DNA of 64,000 nt, taken from contig JAKSXM010000145.1 in NCBI GenBank assembly GCA_022575985.1, positions 294,448-358,447 of the forward strand, written 5' to 3'. The first letter of the stretch is position 1. Each line of letters begins with the position of its first letter. Below the pieces are notes generated by a model. That model had not been told where the DNA came from. It did not search any database and saw only the letters and a program-made list of their open reading frames with translations. The DNA is from Anagrus nilaparvatae (taxonomy: Eukaryota; Arthropoda; Insecta; Hymenoptera; Mymaridae). Shown in pieces: positions 11,912-22,719 of the stretch. The translations under genes and the position numbers were made by a program.

Positions 11912-12150
11912 GTGCCCAAGCGGAAGTAAACGGACACTCAATGAAAATATTAAGAAAATCAATCGATAGAAGGCTAAAAATCATTCCCTACAGGTAAAAT
12001 GTCATGCTTTTTTCAAATCTGCCAATAGTTTTGACCTATCACCCCTCTATATACCCGAAAAATAAGGGTGAAAAGGGGTAAAACGAGAATTTCGAAAAAA
12101 CGACGGACAAAAGACTTTTAATGTCACAAAATAATAATAAAAAGTTCATG
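11908..12150. repeat. Interspersed repeat starting TTAACCCATTA, copy 1
   Basis: About 240 bp match, in inverted orientation, the stretch 53690-53960. Shared blocks are cccaagcggaag, tgaaaatattaag, aatcgatagaaggctaaaaat, ctctatatacc, and aggggtaaaacgagaatttc through gacgg. In both copies the match starts at TTAACCCATTA. The TTAA edge suggests a piggyBac-like short element, but I could not find the opposite terminus. Confidence 0.7.
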
Positions 12151-15100
12151 AAATAGCTTTTTCAGATCCAAAATTTATATTTTGTATATAAAATTTTGAC
12201 TAAATATCTTATTTCCACCCTTACCTGGACAATAGGGGTGATTTTTTCAAAAACTTTTTTATGGTTTTGTTTTACTATATTAAATTATTCATTGTCCCCT
12301 TCGTTATTTTATCCTTTCCTCCTTTTAAGATTTAGATGGTATATGTAATATTACAAAAAAGTGAGCCTATACAGACCTCTTTTCTCTTGACCGTTTTAGA
12401 GATATTTAGGCTTTATGGAAAATTTTATACTTATAAAAAATATATATATATATAAAAAGCTAAGAAAACTCAAATAGTATTACCGGTCTACTGTCAATAC
12501 CCGATACAAAAAAAAAATCTTTCTAGCTAAAGAATCATTCTTTTCGAGATATTTAAAAGTTTTTAGAGTTCTAATAAGCTAAATTGGTCTAAGAAAATTT
12601 AATTATAATGCTTCAAAATAAATGTCCAGCTGAATTAGCAAGTAGATCCAGTAAAGTACCCAAAGATACTTTTATCCGAAGATCCCCATATACAAAGATA
12701 CAAATGCGAAAGTATAAAATAAATATGTATAGTATAATAACACGGTCATTAAACTTGAATGAAGTTAATTAAGCATAATAAAAATCATATATTTAATACT
12801 ATTTACCTATTTTTAAAGAAAATGAAAAATTAATAGAAAATTTGATCATTATACATTATATAAAAAAGTTGCTTATGTCATTTCACATAGACATAATATA
12901 TATGTTACTAGTATTTTAACGGTATTTTAATGCATTTATATATATTATAAAAAGCTCACGGTTTAATGAAATAAAAAAAAATTTTTTAATATTTTTCTTC
13001 TATAAAATAACTTTGACCTTTTAAAAGATAATAAAATATAATACGATCAACGTGGTTAAGTAATTTATATACCTTTAAGCAAATCTCATAAAATGTTATA
13101 ACTAAATAACGTATATAAAGAAAATTTTCGGATTTTTATATAATAATATAGTAGCCTATAATATACAATAATAATATAATAAAACGCAAAAAATATTTTG
13201 TTTAGTTAATCTAGCAATCGTGTATCAACAATGAAAATTAAATTTCTTTACGAAGATATATAATTTTCAGTAACATAGTAACCTGTATTTCTATTCAATA
13301 TAAACTTCGTGTTTCCGTTTATATGTTATGTGTTAAAATAAGTCCAAAAAAAAAAATATCATGCATTTTAATCGACAGTCAGTATTTATTTTATTCATTG
13401 AAATAAGCAATAAATATTCTCTTTTAAATAGTTCTTTGTCAATCTTATAAATATATATGCATTCGAAATAGGTAAGTAGATTATAATTATTTACAATCTT
13501 TTTTTTTCTTATTATGTCTATTTAGTTAAAATTTTTATTTTAATCATCAAGAAAATTTATAAATTTTATTCTCTTGTAAATCATTATGTCAACGCTGCAT
13601 ATATCATTTTACTTGAATTATTATCACGTCATTCTTTTCTATTATCTTTCTTATACAAATATTTAAATAAATGTACATAATAACAATGAGTTAATAAAAC
13701 TTATTATTTAATGTAATATTTTTTTTATCTTTCAGTAACAAGTAACATTTTAATGTAAACAAATAAACAGACAGTTTTATAACCTAATTTTGAACTTATT
13801 ATTAATAAAACGAAAGTATTCCATCCACACCTCAGATTAGTGAACTGAAACTGCTTTATGACAATGTAGTTGAAAATTTTGGAATTTGAAATTTAAAGGA
13901 AGCCGTAAAAAATACTAAAAATTCGACCCTTTTTTGCAACTTCGCTAAATTTTTCTGAAAGGAAATCAAGCTAACTTTTTTTTTTTTTAAATCTGTTATT
14001 ATGTGTTTTCCAGAATTCATCAAAACAAAATTTTCCTTCAACTCTAATACCCCTAAATACATTTAATTACTAAATTGATCTTATACTACAGTTATAATGC
14101 GGTGTGAAAGGTTAGGATTCAAAAACTGGGTTTAAATAAGGTCTGATATCAGTTTTTTGGGTCAATGAATCCAAATTGGGGAGTCATGAGTGGTTAAATA
14201 TAGGATAACGTCCTTTAATCAGCAAAAACTTTCCTATTATGGGTATTTATTACAATATTTTCGAACTAATCATCAAATAAATGCCACTTTTCGAAAAATA
14301 ATTAACTAAATATTGGAATATTTTGATTATGTAACAAAAGTAAAATTTAGTAGAATTAGAACTATTTGGGTTGAACATTACACCAAAAGTAATAAAAAAT
14401 TGAAGAAACACGATGTAATTTTATTTTCTTTTAATTTTGTATTTGAAAATATTTTATAGTATTTTAATCATTATGTAAATGATAAATTGTTAAAATAATG
14501 AATAATGCTTAAAATAATGAATTAATAAAAAAAATTGGTTTAAAAGATAATTTATAATATAAATTAATTTGCTTTAATTTTATAATGAAAATTAAAAATT
14601 TTAGATAAAAATAAATACTGCTGCTGATTTCTAACCTAAAAGAAAAATTATTAACTTTTTATTTTGAATAAAGTTGTTTAGAGATAATTTATTTTTAAAT
14701 TAAATAATATTTAAAAGATTTTTATGATTAATTAATTTTTATCAATTTCACGACTGCTTATGCTTTTATGTATTTAGGTAAAAGTTGTCCGAAACAAGAC
14801 CTTTCCTTAATAAAACTGTAAGTTTTCTGGATTTGATATTTTTGAAACTTGTTTAAGCTTAGTGATGTGAATAAACCATGGTTTTCTATGATAATTTGTT
14901 TTATTCCTTTATGATAATAGTTAAATATTTTAAAATTTTAATATTATTTTGGTTTCAAGGTGCTTTGCTAGGTTCTAAAAATAAATGAAAAAGATTAAAT
15001 TATTATTACTTCACTAAATAATTAGAAACTTTCATGTACCGTATTTACCATATTGAAGTTGACGAGGAAGTTGTCCTTATTTTTAATTAAATTAAAAAAG

Positions 15101-15235
15101 TGTTTATGCCAAAATAATCTTAATTGAATAAAGAATGCGAGACTACTTTGATATGATGCAAAAAAATTCTATTTTAATTAAAAAATGAAAAAGAAATAAA
15201 AATTTTGAAAAACAAAATGGCGTAAGTGCAGGTCC
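12150..15235. other. AT-rich noncoding stretch, no gene seen
   Basis: Homopolymer-rich and AT-rich sequence. A short plus-strand run near 12615-12715 (LASRSSKVPKDTFIRRSPYT in one frame) has some complexity, but it has no initiator or splice context and matches nothing I know. Confidence 0.5.
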
Positions 15236-15236
15236 C

Positions 15237-15390
15237 TTAACTAGCAAAAAGAAATGGCAGTTTCTTATTTTTATACGAAATGCCAATTAGTAGATATTTT
15301 AATAAAGCCTTTGACGAAATTGCCAATTTAAAAGGAATGTTAAATATTGTTGAATTTTAAGTAGATCTAAAATAAGTGAGATGAGAGAGG
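15237..15390 (+). mobile_element. Possible Ty1/copia polyprotein C-terminal relic
   Basis: The plus strand reads VSYFYTKCQLVDILIKPLTK, then after a frame change NLKGMLNIVEF. This resembles the last residues of copia RNase H/pol (I-x-Y-x2-T-x2-QLADIxTKPL, then L-x2-L-x-I). The following 150 bases, beginning TGTTTTATTG, could be LTR sequence, but no paired LTR is seen. The relic is short and tentative. Confidence 0.42.
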
Positions 15391-15559
15391 TTGTGTTTTA
15401 TTGATTTTTCCGTCCAGATGCGTTTCTCGCATTCAATAGGTCCTATGTTAATGTCTTTTTGGCGTTATTCTTGAAGAAGCTTGAATCAAATAGAGTTTAA
15501 TCTATATTTTGTATCCCATTATTATTTTCTTTTATTTAATAAAATGCACAGCGGGATGG

Positions 15560-16490
15560 GGTATGACAGGAAATATGTAGGTGAGATGTTTGATGTATAA
15601 AGACTTGTTTCACAAGATGGGAATGACAAACCTTCTAATAAATCAATTACTAGATATCTATTTTTCACTTCCTAACCCCATTTACAAAAAACATTTATTT
15701 TTTTATAACTACTTAACTTTCATGAAAGCGGATTATCTTCAAATTGAAAACTTATAAGATGATTATATTAATTTAAAATTTTTTCCAACGCATATGGTTC
15801 TTTAAACATTTAAAATAGATGAATTACTAAAAATACTTAAAATATTTTAAATAATTAAAACACTTAAATTTATTTAAATGATTAAAAACCTAAAAATTGA
15901 AGACTTTAAATAAAAAAATATATTATTGCGTACACTTAGTGAGCCTGAAATCAGACCGCCCAAGTTGCAGGAAAGTAACAAATCATTAAGGAGGTATAAC
16001 CGCTGAGCAATTACAAAGCAGATTAGGTTTGAATTACAGAGACTTAATGTTTTTAATGTATTAATAACACTGTTAAAATTTTATAACATTTCATACCATT
16101 TACGGTGAGAAATTAATAAATTAATATTTAATATCGGAATCTAATGGTGAAAACCAAAAAAACGTAGATATTTTAAGATTTATCTTAAATTACAAAAGAG
16201 AATTGAATATGATTCTGTGGATTAAGAAAAAAATTAATTAGGGTTATTTTGAAAATATGTTTATGCTGTTTCAAACCTTTTAAGAATATTAATTAATAAA
16301 ATAAATATAGAAAATAACAATCTCGACATATATCTAGCATTTTTTGTAGTACGCATGCTTGGTGCGCATTTAAATAATATAAAAACGGAGAATTTAATAT
16401 AAAGAAATGTAAATATAAAGAAAACTATTTGAATACTTATTAAAATTTAATTATTTGTTTTATTATGATTTTATATGGTAAAATATTTTT
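15560..16490. other. AT-rich noncoding stretch
   Basis: A slightly richer island at about 15935-16045 has no recognisable product. Nothing else is seen. Confidence 0.45.
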
Positions 16491-16493
16491 CTG

Positions 16494-16655
16494 GACAGTA
16501 GCCACGAAAATACGATTTCTTGGCCGCTTCGCCCCTTTTATATTGCCCTTGTCCATAAATAAAGAATGACCTACATCACGTTTTACGCTCGGTTTTACGT
16601 GCGATTTGAGCCATTCTTAATTTTTCTGGACACGAGCCGTAAATATACTATTAAT
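16494..16655 (+). repeat. Interspersed foldback repeat family A, copy 2
   Basis: It shares with the copies at 1921 and 59908 the blocks tggccgct-cg, tgtcca, aaagaatg, cgttttac...ggttttacgtgcgattt, gagccattctt and a terminal gtaaatatacta. Its internal hairpin is more decayed than that of the 59.9 kb copy. Confidence 0.6.
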
Positions 16656-16659
16656 ATAT

Positions 16660-18245
16660 ACATGAACATTGATATTAAGTTGCGTATAGGAATATTTAAA
16701 ATAACTAAATATAATGAATTTACTACGCAATCCAATTGAAAAAATATTTGACTAGGCTACTTACACTTAAACTTCGTTAAATAAATTTATTTCATTATCT
16801 TCTTCAGTTTGAATTCTTCCTACGATTCAAAAAAGTATTGATATAATTATTTTCAGTTGAAGAATTTTTGGTTACATATATTTTACTCTATGTGTTATTG
16901 AATTTTCAAATCTTTATAAAATTGAAAAAAAAAAAAATTTCAAAGAATTTAAATAAGAAAAAAGATTTTATTCTAGTTGTAATTTTTAAAAAGTATATAT
17001 TTAGTTTTGTGCGTGTTAAACTATTTACAAGTAATTTGCAATAAAATAACTGGATGAATAGGTATGCTCTTCCTTATGCAAATAAATATATAAACCCTTC
17101 CATATTTACAATGCACAATACTTTTCAGTAAAATGCTTGAATAATTTAAAGAATAAAAAAAAATGTTAAAACTACCTTAACTAATATAAAAGAAATAAAA
17201 GAAGTTAGTACAGTAAGTCGATAACGATAAGCTTAACGATGCATAAAAAGGAAGAAGAATAAAAGAAAATAGTTATAGAAATATTTAAAATAAAAAATAT
17301 TGTATGGTTTGTGAAAAGACATCACCAGAAGGGACTCGGAAAACTTTTTTAAATATATGCGTAAATATATTAAACCGTTAAAAAAATTCTTTAGTATTAG
17401 GTGGCGCTTCTTTTAGTTCTTTTAGAGTCTTATTATTATCAAGATTTTTTGCATTTCTCAGGCTTTAAGTACCATAATTATCGACTTCTGACACGTATGT
17501 AGAGCCAATGTCATTCTACATACATAAATTCTTTTCTTTTTTTATTTTTTTTAAATGTGCGTACATAACAAACAACATCTTTTTATATTACTCCGGTATT
17601 TTCGCTATATTATGTGACGAACGGCTTAATGGAAGTTTAAAAATCAGTATTACAGTCTTCGCACATATTTATTATATTTTTTATTTTATTTATTTATTTC
17701 TTTTTCAATACTTTTCCTTGTCATTTATGCGTTTTCTGTATTTAAATAAATATATATCGTGTGTTTTTTTTTCTTTTAATAAGAATAGTTACGAGTAATA
17801 AATATTATAAGTTCTTACGTTTTTTATGCCAATGATTTATAATAAATATATAACATATTATATATAAATTTTTTTACGGTTACTTGTCTCATCGGGTTAT
17901 TATTATATTAGCTAAAATTTTATGCTTCGATTCCGTTATTACAATTTAACGATTTTAAAAATATTTAAAAACATTTTAAATTTAATAATATTTAAAAGTG
18001 TATATTTTCGATAAATAAAAATGTAGTTTTTTATTACTATATTCATTAATATATAAAAAAATATATAAATATTTTAAAAATTTTACGGGCGTTATAGGAG
18101 TAAAATTTTACTCATGCGTTATAGAGGAAACCCAAAATAATCCACTTGTATTTTTATGAAGATTTAATTTTTTGTTATAGTATATGATAACTGATTTTAA
18201 TTTTGAGGGTATTCTTTTTCTAAATATTTTTTAGAGAATTCGTGT
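16660..18245. other. AT-rich noncoding stretch, no gene seen
   Basis: The plus-strand open frame at 17508-17798 is a Phe/Ile/Tyr/Ser-rich low-complexity translation with no family resemblance, so it is not called. Nothing else stands out. Confidence 0.5.
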
Positions 18246-18249
18246 TAAG

Positions 18250-18580
18250 TTTTAACATGAAACATGTTTATAGGAATGGGGTCAAATGAGACTTAAAATA
18301 ATTTCAATTTAGGGACTTAAAAAAATTTGGGCTTAGGGACTTATAATAATTTAGGGTTAGGGACGTATTAAGGGACTTAAAATATTTTCGATTTTGGTAC
18401 TCAGAATAATTTGGGTTTAGAATCTTATCATCCAGTAAAGGTGACAATTAGAAATTATAAAATTAGGAAATTGTATTGTAAAGTTGCGTAACATTTGCAT
18501 TATTACCTGGCCCTCAGCTGGAAATAAACATATTCCATGCATTTAGGTTGTGTTTGAACAATCCATTTATAAGTTTTTAA
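18250..18580. repeat. AACCGG/GGAACATGTTC repeat family, full-length copy
   Basis: One end is ttttaacatgaaacatgttt. The other end is attccatgcatttaggttgt through ccatttataag. Both correspond to the ends of the copy at 36428-36814. Between them lie four or five imperfect tandem units of about 25-28 bp (gggacttaaaataatttcga-like). Copies of this family at 33106, 36428 and 48761 carry different internal repeats between the same kind of ends. Confidence 0.65.
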
Positions 18581-19099
18581 GTTTTAAAATTAAAAAAACT
18601 CTGTTTTGTACTTGTTAAATAAATACTAGCGTGCTTAATTGAATCCAAATTTGATCGCATATTTTGGTCTATGATTTCAGATTTTGTAAATTAATAATAA
18701 TTAATAATTAATAAATTATTTCATATTTTTTAATAATAATTGTCAAAAATCAAAAATAAGAAGCATTATGCTGATTTAATTGAAATATATTGCTGAAACT
18801 GTAAGGCAGTTCAACAAAATTAATAATTATAAATATTTAATTAATTCAATAAAGTTTTTAAAAACATTAATGTTTACTGTTATTTTGAAAATAAAAATAA
18901 CATTAATCATATTATTATTTGAATAATTATCTTTTTGACTGTTGTTTATCGAAACTGATAGAGGGTAACCCAAAAAACTTTAATGATTAAAAGAATTTTA
19001 AAATTAACTTTTATAGAGTTCTCGAAAAAAAATATTTAATCTTGAAATTCTTGTAATAGATTCATAAAAGTTTTCTACCAGTTTTTATGTTTTACAGGT

Positions 19100-19245
19100 C
19101 CCAGAATACGAATATAAAATGCGCTTATACCGGAAATGGCCCAGTTGCAGTAGTAATTTTTAGATTATGTTTTGAGGGTTTTTCAAACATTTTATCTATC
19201 CTGTATATTTTTTGGAATACTGAACACGAATATATAGTATCTGTA
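19100..19245. repeat. Diverged dispersed repeat, copy 1
   Basis: The run from gcgcttataccggaaatggccc through ttagattatgttttgagggttt to ggaatactgaacacgaa resembles about 60725-60842, in the same orientation. The 60-residue open frame over it is therefore not called a gene. Confidence 0.5.
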
Positions 19246-19567
19246 TTTATCTTAAAAAATTTTGATTAACTAAAACTATAATTTATATTTTGTGATTTTC
19301 TATAGAAATTTTCTATAATGGGGAACTGGAGCATTTCAAGTTAAAGAAGATATGATACTCGGTAATCAGCAAGCCAAAAAAAAATTAAAAAATAAAAATT
19401 ATTAGGAATCTGGTAGGTTGCTCTACTTGAATTTCGCTTAAAATTCAAGTAAATTTTTAATTGTTAATTTATTTTTAATTATTCAAAATTTCTTAGTTTA
19501 AAAAAAATATTAAATTTGGCAATAAAAAATTGTATATCATTCGTATTTAGATAAAACTGTATATTAA

Positions 19568-20511
19568 CCCTCCCCGGTCTTCGTATGACGATATCGTCTA
19601 CGGTAGTTTTTGACACTCTCTGTATTTCAAAAACGGGAGAAGGAATCGAGTTTGTACCCTGACTAAAAAAAAATTTAGTCCGTATTAGGAACCTACACAA
19701 CTTGGCATTAGAATTAGACGCACCGTCTCCTGGTGAGAACCTCTCGAAGTTGACCCTTAGACGAAATAGTCCCACGGAGACCGCGGTGTAACTTTTTTGA
19801 ACTTTTCAAGTAACTAAATTTTTTTTTTAAATATGTTTAAAATGCAAAAATATGACTGTGTACAAAATTTGATGTAAATTGGTTAGGTTTTAGAGGAGGA
19901 AACTCACTTTTTCTGAGTGAAAAAAAAAAATTTCGATACAGCGTATCCGGAATAAGCAATGACGCTTGCGATGACCACAGAGAACATATATATTCTTATT
20001 GTGCAAAGTAAAAAAATTACATTTATAATAGAATGCATTTTTTATCATTTTTTATATGTAACACAATGTATAAGTTCCTATTTTTTGAATAAAATACACT
20101 TATTCATCTGAAAACTACGATTTTTGACGTTTTTTTTTACCTCATTTTACAGCATTTTCAGGTTGCAAAATAATTATACTTTTTGGAACGGAGCCAAACC
20201 TGGGTAGGTTTTCTTCAAAGTAACACTTATGAAGAGTCAAACCCTAGAATATTTTGTCTTAATATCAATTTATCCCCGAGATACGAATTTTTAAAGTTTT
20301 CGCCTCAATACCCACGTTTACGGTGTTTAGAAATTTCCCCTACCAAAACCCGACCAAAACCTTCGAGAATATATTGTTGAATAGTTGTACTAAAAACTCA
20401 AAAAAAGTTTAGATCGATTTAAAATTTTAAAGGGGGTTAGATTTGGCCAAAGACGATATACTTAGTCCCACGAAGACCGGCGCGGGTGGGAAAAACGACG
20501 ACCGGGGAGGG
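19568..20511. mobile_element. piggyBac-like nonautonomous element with TTAA target duplication
   Basis: The termini CCCTCCCCGGTCTTCGT and, in inverse, ACGACGACCGGGGAGGG abut TTAA on each side (19564-19567 and 20512-20515). Further inside, tagtcccac-gaagacc motifs recur at both ends (about 19767 and 20465) as subterminal repeats. TTAA duplication and a CCC-starting terminus are hallmarks of piggyBac. The 944 bp contains no transposase-like frame, so it would depend on a transposase from elsewhere. Confidence 0.8.
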
Positions 20512-20519
20512 TTAAAAAA

Positions 20520-20889
20520 AAACTAAAAAAAAAAACTAAAAAACATCAAAAGTCGGTGAAAATAATCTACAATCAGAAAAGAAAAAATATTTTGAATGCT
20601 TAAAAAATTGAAATATATTTTTGAAGATAATTTTTAAAATTTTTATTTATTTTCATATAACTCAAGTTTAATGAAAGTTAGTAATGATAAAAAAAATTAA
20701 ATGTAAATACGTCTTGTTTTTTTAATTTTTGACAAGTCCATTATGGTAAAAAATAATTTATTTAGTCTTTTTGGCACAATATTCTTACAAAAAGCATAAA
20801 ATTAAATTACAATTTTTTTTACTTGGGTAATAGTTTTCCAATTTATTATTTATTTTAATTGAGGTGAATTGGATACCATAAAATCATTT
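20520..20889. other. 3' flank of the 263-residue secreted protein gene
   Basis: AT-rich sequence. On the minus strand several AATAAA/AATAAT signals lie 35-60 nt downstream of the stop codon (complement of tttatt near 20839-20853), suitable for polyadenylation. No other gene is seen. Confidence 0.5.
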
Positions 20890-21681
20890 TTAATAAATAA
20901 AACTATATTTTTTCTCCAGTTCATCAGATTCATCATTAGAGCTAAGATTTTTTAAATCATTATACATTGCTTCGAATGATGCTAAAGTTTTGTAAGTGAA
21001 ATTTGAATATGATTTTCTAAAAATATGTTTCAATGATTTGACTGCTTCCCTTGCATTAATACCATTCAAAGATTCTTTATTTGATATAATTGCTCTATAT
21101 AAATTTAAATGATTGTATTTAACAGTTGAATCGTAACCACTAAAATTCATCCAAGATCCAGAACCAGTAAATTCTTCAAATAGGGCACCAAGCCATGCAT
21201 ATTTCGGTAAGTTGAATTTTTCTAATTGGAAATAATGATAAGAAGCTATTTCAGCGTAGGATAAATAACCAGGATCTGAGCGGTAGCTTTCACATCTTAA
21301 AGTTACATCATTTAGTGCCAAAGCTACGCGAAGTTGAAGTTTTATATTTCTAATTTGTTCAGCTGTCCTATTTACAGATAAGGCGACATTTTCAAAATGT
21401 GCATTTGATAATTTAGCATATAGCCCTTCATTTTTTACTATATCTGCTGCTAACGCTCCGTATGAAATGAATCCATCTTCTAAATATTTGTAATATTTAA
21501 GAACAGCTGCGTTAAAACTCGCTTCCTCGCTTAAGTCTAATAGCTTTTCCATCATACCATCGCGTACAAACCTTGAAATATTAGCTTTATGTTCTTTAGC
21601 TTCTTCAAGCTTAAATTGTGCTTTAATTAACTTCATTGAAATTAAAAAAATAAGTATAGACAAACTTATTTTTAAAATCAT
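20890..21681 (-). CDS. Secreted protein of unknown family, single exon, 263 residues
   Basis: This is an intact open frame. It starts with a typical signal peptide (MILKISLSILIFLISMKLIKA, cleavage expected after A21), then a predicted mainly helical, charged mature chain of about 240 residues. The mature part has one cysteine (LRCESYRS), so it is not a disulfide-rich toxin or protease inhibitor. It has several N-glycosylation sequons (NIS, NRT, NFS, NFT, NLS), consistent with secretion. No transmembrane segment is seen after the signal. The Leu/Ala/Ser-rich balanced composition differs from the low-complexity shadow frames around it. No introns are needed. A TATA/initiator pair lies 106-140 nt upstream of the start, and poly(A) signals lie downstream. 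I do not recognise the family and cannot assign a function. A lineage-specific salivary, venom or haemolymph protein would fit. Confidence 0.85.
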   Translation of the reverse strand: MILKISLSILIFLISMKLIKAQFKLEEAKEHKANISRFVRDGMMEKLLDLSEEASFNAAVLKYYKYLEDGFISYGALAADIVKNEGLYAKLSNAHFENVALSVNRTAEQIRNIKLQLRVALALNDVTLRCESYRSDPGYLSYAEIASYHYFQLEKFNLPKYAWLGALFEEFTGSGSWMNFSGYDSTVKYNHLNLYRAIISNKESLNGINAREAVKSLKHIFRKSYSNFTYKTLASFEAMYNDLKNLSSNDESDELEKKYSFIY

Positions 21682-21782
21682 TATATTTTAATATTTTACT
21701 TCAAGATAATAAATAAAAATTTAATTATAGTTTAAAATGTATTTCCATAAAAAAAATTTTTTATGTTTGTAAATCTTAATGT

Positions 21783-21822
21783 AAACTGATGGCTCAGTCA
21801 AACCTACATTCTCTTAAATATA
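21783..21822 (-). promoter_or_regulatory. Core promoter of the secreted-protein gene (TATA plus TCAGT initiator)
   Basis: On the minus strand TATATTTAAG (21822-21813) lies about 26-35 nt upstream of TCAGTT, whose A is at 21787. That is the spacing and initiator sequence (TCAGT) usual for arthropod RNA polymerase II core promoters. The predicted 5' untranslated region is about 105 nt and unspliced. Confidence 0.6.
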
Positions 21823-21829
21823 TACGTAA

Positions 21830-22715
21830 TGAAATAATAAAATTTTTGATTATATTTATCAACATTAAATATCATATCAATATCTCAATTTTGTGTACCA
21901 AATGAAAAAAATTATATTTAATTTTAAGAAAGCTGATAATTCTTATAAATTTTAATCATCATAATTTTTTTATTTAATATAAAAAGATTTTTGGAATTTT
22001 GGCTAAAACTGAAAATAAGATTTAAGATATTATGTATTATTCATATATCGCTAATTTTAATTTTTTTCGCAAAAATAGTGTCACGTGGTCGTATATACCG
22101 ATTGAAGTAAGGATTTACACATTTTTTTGTCTTAAAGTTTGTATTTCAAAAAGTTGTTGACCAAATTAACATAATTTTAAGTTGAAAAAAAAATCTCTGG
22201 CTAAAATATGACAAAAAAGCCTTTACCGTTCCTATTAAGAACTTGGTGTTTTAAGCAAAATAAGTGCATGGATTTTTATTTCCTTTTTTTTAAAGTTTGT
22301 ATTTCACTTAATTTTAGATGTACCAACAGCTATTTAACCTCAAATTAATGCTTTAGATGCTATTTTAGTTTAAAATATGACCAAAAATTACGTATATATT
22401 CATAAAAGCATAAAAATACTTTTTTATACCTCAAGAAATAATCGTTTAAAAGCACAATAATAAAAATTTTTTAATTTTACTAAATTTTTATGACAAAAAC
22501 AAGTTGATCCTTTGATAAAAAAAATTTTTACTTTATGTTTTTTAAAAATTACAGCACTAAAACAAGATTTTTATATTATTTTTTTGAAATCTATTTTTGC
22601 AAAAAAAATGAAAATAAGCCATATTTGTAAAGTTCCATGAATAAATATAGTACGTACTACAAAACGTTGGTTCATTTAATTGAATTTATTAATTTTTTTT
22701 CTATAAAACATGTTA
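21830..22715. other. AT-rich noncoding stretch, no gene seen
   Basis: AT-rich, with several short recurring phrases (aaagtttgtatttca at about 22134 and 22301; ctaaaatatgacaaaaa / ttaaaatatgaccaaaa at about 22200 and 22370). This suggests a decayed local duplication of about 170 bp. Confidence 0.4.
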
Positions 22716-22719
22716 AAAT

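Noticed and set aside
17508..17798. 96-codon plus-strand frame as a membrane protein gene
   Set aside because: The translation is Phe/Ile/Tyr/Ser low complexity expected from AT-rich DNA. It has no promoter, splice context or family resemblance.
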